Positions 62,746 through 64,000 of a stretch of DNA of 64,000 nucleotides are shown piece after piece (within the stretch, counting starts at the first letter, position 1; each line of letters starts with the position of its first letter). The notes under the pieces were generated by a model. The model was not told the origin of the DNA and searched no databases. It saw only the letters and a program-made list of their open reading frames with translations. The stretch comes from Streptomyces catenulae (GTDB lineage Bacteria > Actinomycetota > Actinomycetes > Streptomycetales > Streptomycetaceae), in contig NZ_JODY01000033.1 of assembly GCF_000718015.1 (NCBI RefSeq), forward strand, positions 1 through 64,000, in the 5' to 3' direction. Both the position numbers and the translations under genes were made by a program.

Positions 62746-64000
62746 GTGGTGGAGCAGCTGACGCAGCTGACGCAGCACGATCCCCGGCGGATCGGCCCGT
62801 TCGAGGTGCTCGGCCGTCTCGGGGCCGGCGGCATGGGACTGGTCTATCTGGCGCGCTCGGCGTCCGGCCGGCGCGTGGCGATCAAGACGGTGCGCACGGA
62901 GCTGGCCGAGGACCAGCTGTTCCGGGTCCGCTTCACACGCGAGGTCGAGGCGGCCCGCGCGGTGTCCGGTTTCTACACCGCGGCGGTGGTCGACGCCGAC
63001 CCGCGCGCCGCGGTGCCGTGGCTGGCGACCGCGTACGTCCCGGCGCCCTCCCTGGAGGAGATCGTCAACGAGTGCGGACCGCTGCCCGCGCAGGCGGTGC
63101 GCTGGCTGGCCGCGGGCATCGCCGAGGCGCTCCAGTCCATCCACGGCGCCGGGCTGGTCCACCGCGATCTGAAGCCCTCCAACGTCCTCGTCGTCGAGGA
63201 CGGCCCCCGGGTCATCGACTTCGGCATCGCCTCCGGCGTCTCCAACACCCGCCTGACCATGACCAACGTCGCCGTCGGCACGCCCGCCTACATGTCGCCC
63301 GAGCAGGCCCGCGACTCCCGCAGCGTCACCGGCGCCAGCGACGTCTTCTCCCTCGGCTCCACCCTCGTCTTCGCCGCCACCGGGCACGCGCCGTTCCACG
63401 GCGCCAACCCCGTCGAGACGGTCTTCATGCTGCTGCGCGAGGGCCCCGACATCGCCGGGCTGCCGGACGAGCTGCGGCCCCTGATGGAGTCCTGTATGCA
63501 GATGGAGGCGGCCCACCGGCCGTCCCCCGCCGACCTCCAGTCGCAGCTCGCCCCGCACCTCTTCGGCTCCGGCACGGACGACAGCGGCACCGCCTCCGCC
63601 TGGCTGCCGCCCGGTGCGGTCGCCCTCATCGAGGGGCGCCGCGGCGGCCGTTCCGGACGCGCCGCCGACCGCGCCCCGGCCCGCCCGCCGGAGCCCCCGC
63701 GACCCCCGCAGGACGCGCCCCCGCGCCCCGTGGGCGCACCCCCGGCGGCGGCCCCCGCCACCGGCTGGCCGGGCCGGATCGGCGCCGGACCGGGCGCCCA
63801 CCGCGGCGCCGACCCGCGCACCGGCGCCGGACCGCTGCCGTCCGCCCCGGGCCCCGACCCCGCCCCGTCCCGCGTCGCCCCGCTCCCGGACGCCCCCGCC
63901 GAGGCGGACGGCCACGGCGGGCCCGTACGGCTGGGCGCCTCGGCCGCCCCGATAGGGCCGGGCCCGCGTGCGGCCGACGCCCGTGAGACGCCGCGCGGCC
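62746..64000 (+). CDS. afsK: Serine/threonine kinase AfsK (3' end outside the window)
   Basis: The first 418 codons of a Ser/Thr kinase that phosphorylates the antibiotic regulator AfsR and the polar-growth protein DivIVA in S. coelicolor. The kinase domain (about 15-275) is intact: [21 protein letters not shown] (Lys47), [11 protein letters not shown] (His139-Asp141), DFGIAS and YMSPEQA. A Pro/Ala-rich linker follows, ending [19 protein letters not shown], a stretch I recall from AfsK; a beta-propeller half should lie beyond the edge. The GTG at 62746 is chosen for GGGGAGG ten bases upstream. The N-terminus has LTQ twice ([16 protein letters not shown]), a three-residue duplication relative to the form I remember. 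Confidence 0.93.
   Translation, partial: MVEQLTQLTQHDPRRIGPFEVLGRLGAGGMGLVYLARSASGRRVAIKTVRTELAEDQLFRVRFTREVEAARAVSGFYTAAVVDADPRAAVPWLATAYVPAPSLEEIVNECGPLPAQAVRWLAAGIAEALQSIHGAGLVHRDLKPSNVLVVEDGPRVIDFGIASGVSNTRLTMTNVAVGTPAYMSPEQARDSRSVTGASDVFSLGSTLVFAATGHAPFHGANPVETVFMLLREGPDIAGLPDELRPLMESCMQMEAAHRPSPADLQSQLAPHLFGSGTDDSGTASAWLPPGAVALIEGRRGGRSGRAADRAPARPPEPPRPPQDAPPRPVGAPPAAAPATGWPGRIGAGPGAHRGADPRTGAGPLPSAPGPDPAPSRVAPLPDAPAEADGHGGPVRLGASAAPIGPGPRAADARETPRG

Overview
The window is chromosomal DNA of a Streptomyces (or a very close relative). Reasons: very high GC with GC-rich third codon positions, many GTG starts, ATGA/GTGA overlaps between genes, and proteins that match well-known Streptomyces developmental and regulatory families (WhiD, BldM, SigD-type sigma factor, GroES/GroEL1 behind CIRCE elements, AfsK). 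No rRNA, tRNA, CRISPR array, transposase or plasmid origin was seen.

Layout. (1) 0.4-15.5 kb is a housekeeping block: coaA, a small acidic protein, glmS, acpS, nnr, alr, an alpha/beta hydrolase, tsaE, an iron-box-controlled small peptide, a degenerate L,D-transpeptidase-like exported protein, tsaB-rimI-tsaD (t6A tRNA modification), a Cys/His-rich small protein, a THUMP-like methyltransferase and a polysaccharide deacetylase lipoprotein. (2) 15.5-29.7 kb holds a SEDS protein, the groES-groEL1 operon, a 1.5-kb GntR islet set between 24-bp direct repeats next to the groEL1 terminator, an SDR/LysR pair, and the developmental cluster whiD / bldM / sigD followed by guaB, guaB3 and an NDP-sugar dehydrogenase homologue without its catalytic Cys and Lys. 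The order tsaE-tsaB-rimI-tsaD-groES-groEL-whiB-like-sigD-guaB-guaB3 is also that of Mycobacterium tuberculosis. (3) 29.8-37.5 kb holds glpD, a penicillin-binding-protein-like lipoprotein, and a tandem pair of membrane Ser/Thr kinases of which the second is a pseudokinase. (4) 37.6-60.9 kb is a catabolic-looking region: amidohydrolase, two overlapping acyl-CoA dehydrogenases, cyclase, SDR, zinc alcohol dehydrogenase, HsaB-like flavin reductase, enoyl-CoA hydratase, NDP-forming acyl-CoA synthetase, DoxX protein, DUF35 protein, Ltp2-like thiolase and a third acyl-CoA dehydrogenase, ending with a TetR regulator. Other genes are interspersed: an RsbW-like ATPase, an ECF sigma/membrane-protein pair, GNAT, DUF3291, a hydrolase, a PdxH-like oxidase and a macrolide glycosyltransferase. 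(5) 61-64 kb carries a VOC-domain protein (probable KbpA) and the first 418 codons of afsK, cut by the window end.

The most interesting signal is a repeated palindrome in region 4, TCTGACG-nnn-CGTCAGA. It occurs at eight places, each close to the start of a catabolic gene or operon, and a weaker copy overlaps the start codon of the TetR gene. This points to one undescribed TetR regulon that would link scattered operons into a pathway for CoA-activated breakdown of a branched or cyclic carboxylic acid, with a retro-aldol step of the Ltp2/DUF35 kind. The substrate is unknown, and the link between this TetR and the palindrome is an inference.

Other points for a second look: the iron-box peptide, an eight-codon leader in front of the macrolide glycosyltransferase, three DnaA-box-like sequences upstream of the kbpA-like gene, several enzyme homologues lacking catalytic residues, and a large perfect inverted repeat upstream of whiD. 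All calls come from reading the sequence and from remembered family knowledge; no database search was run.
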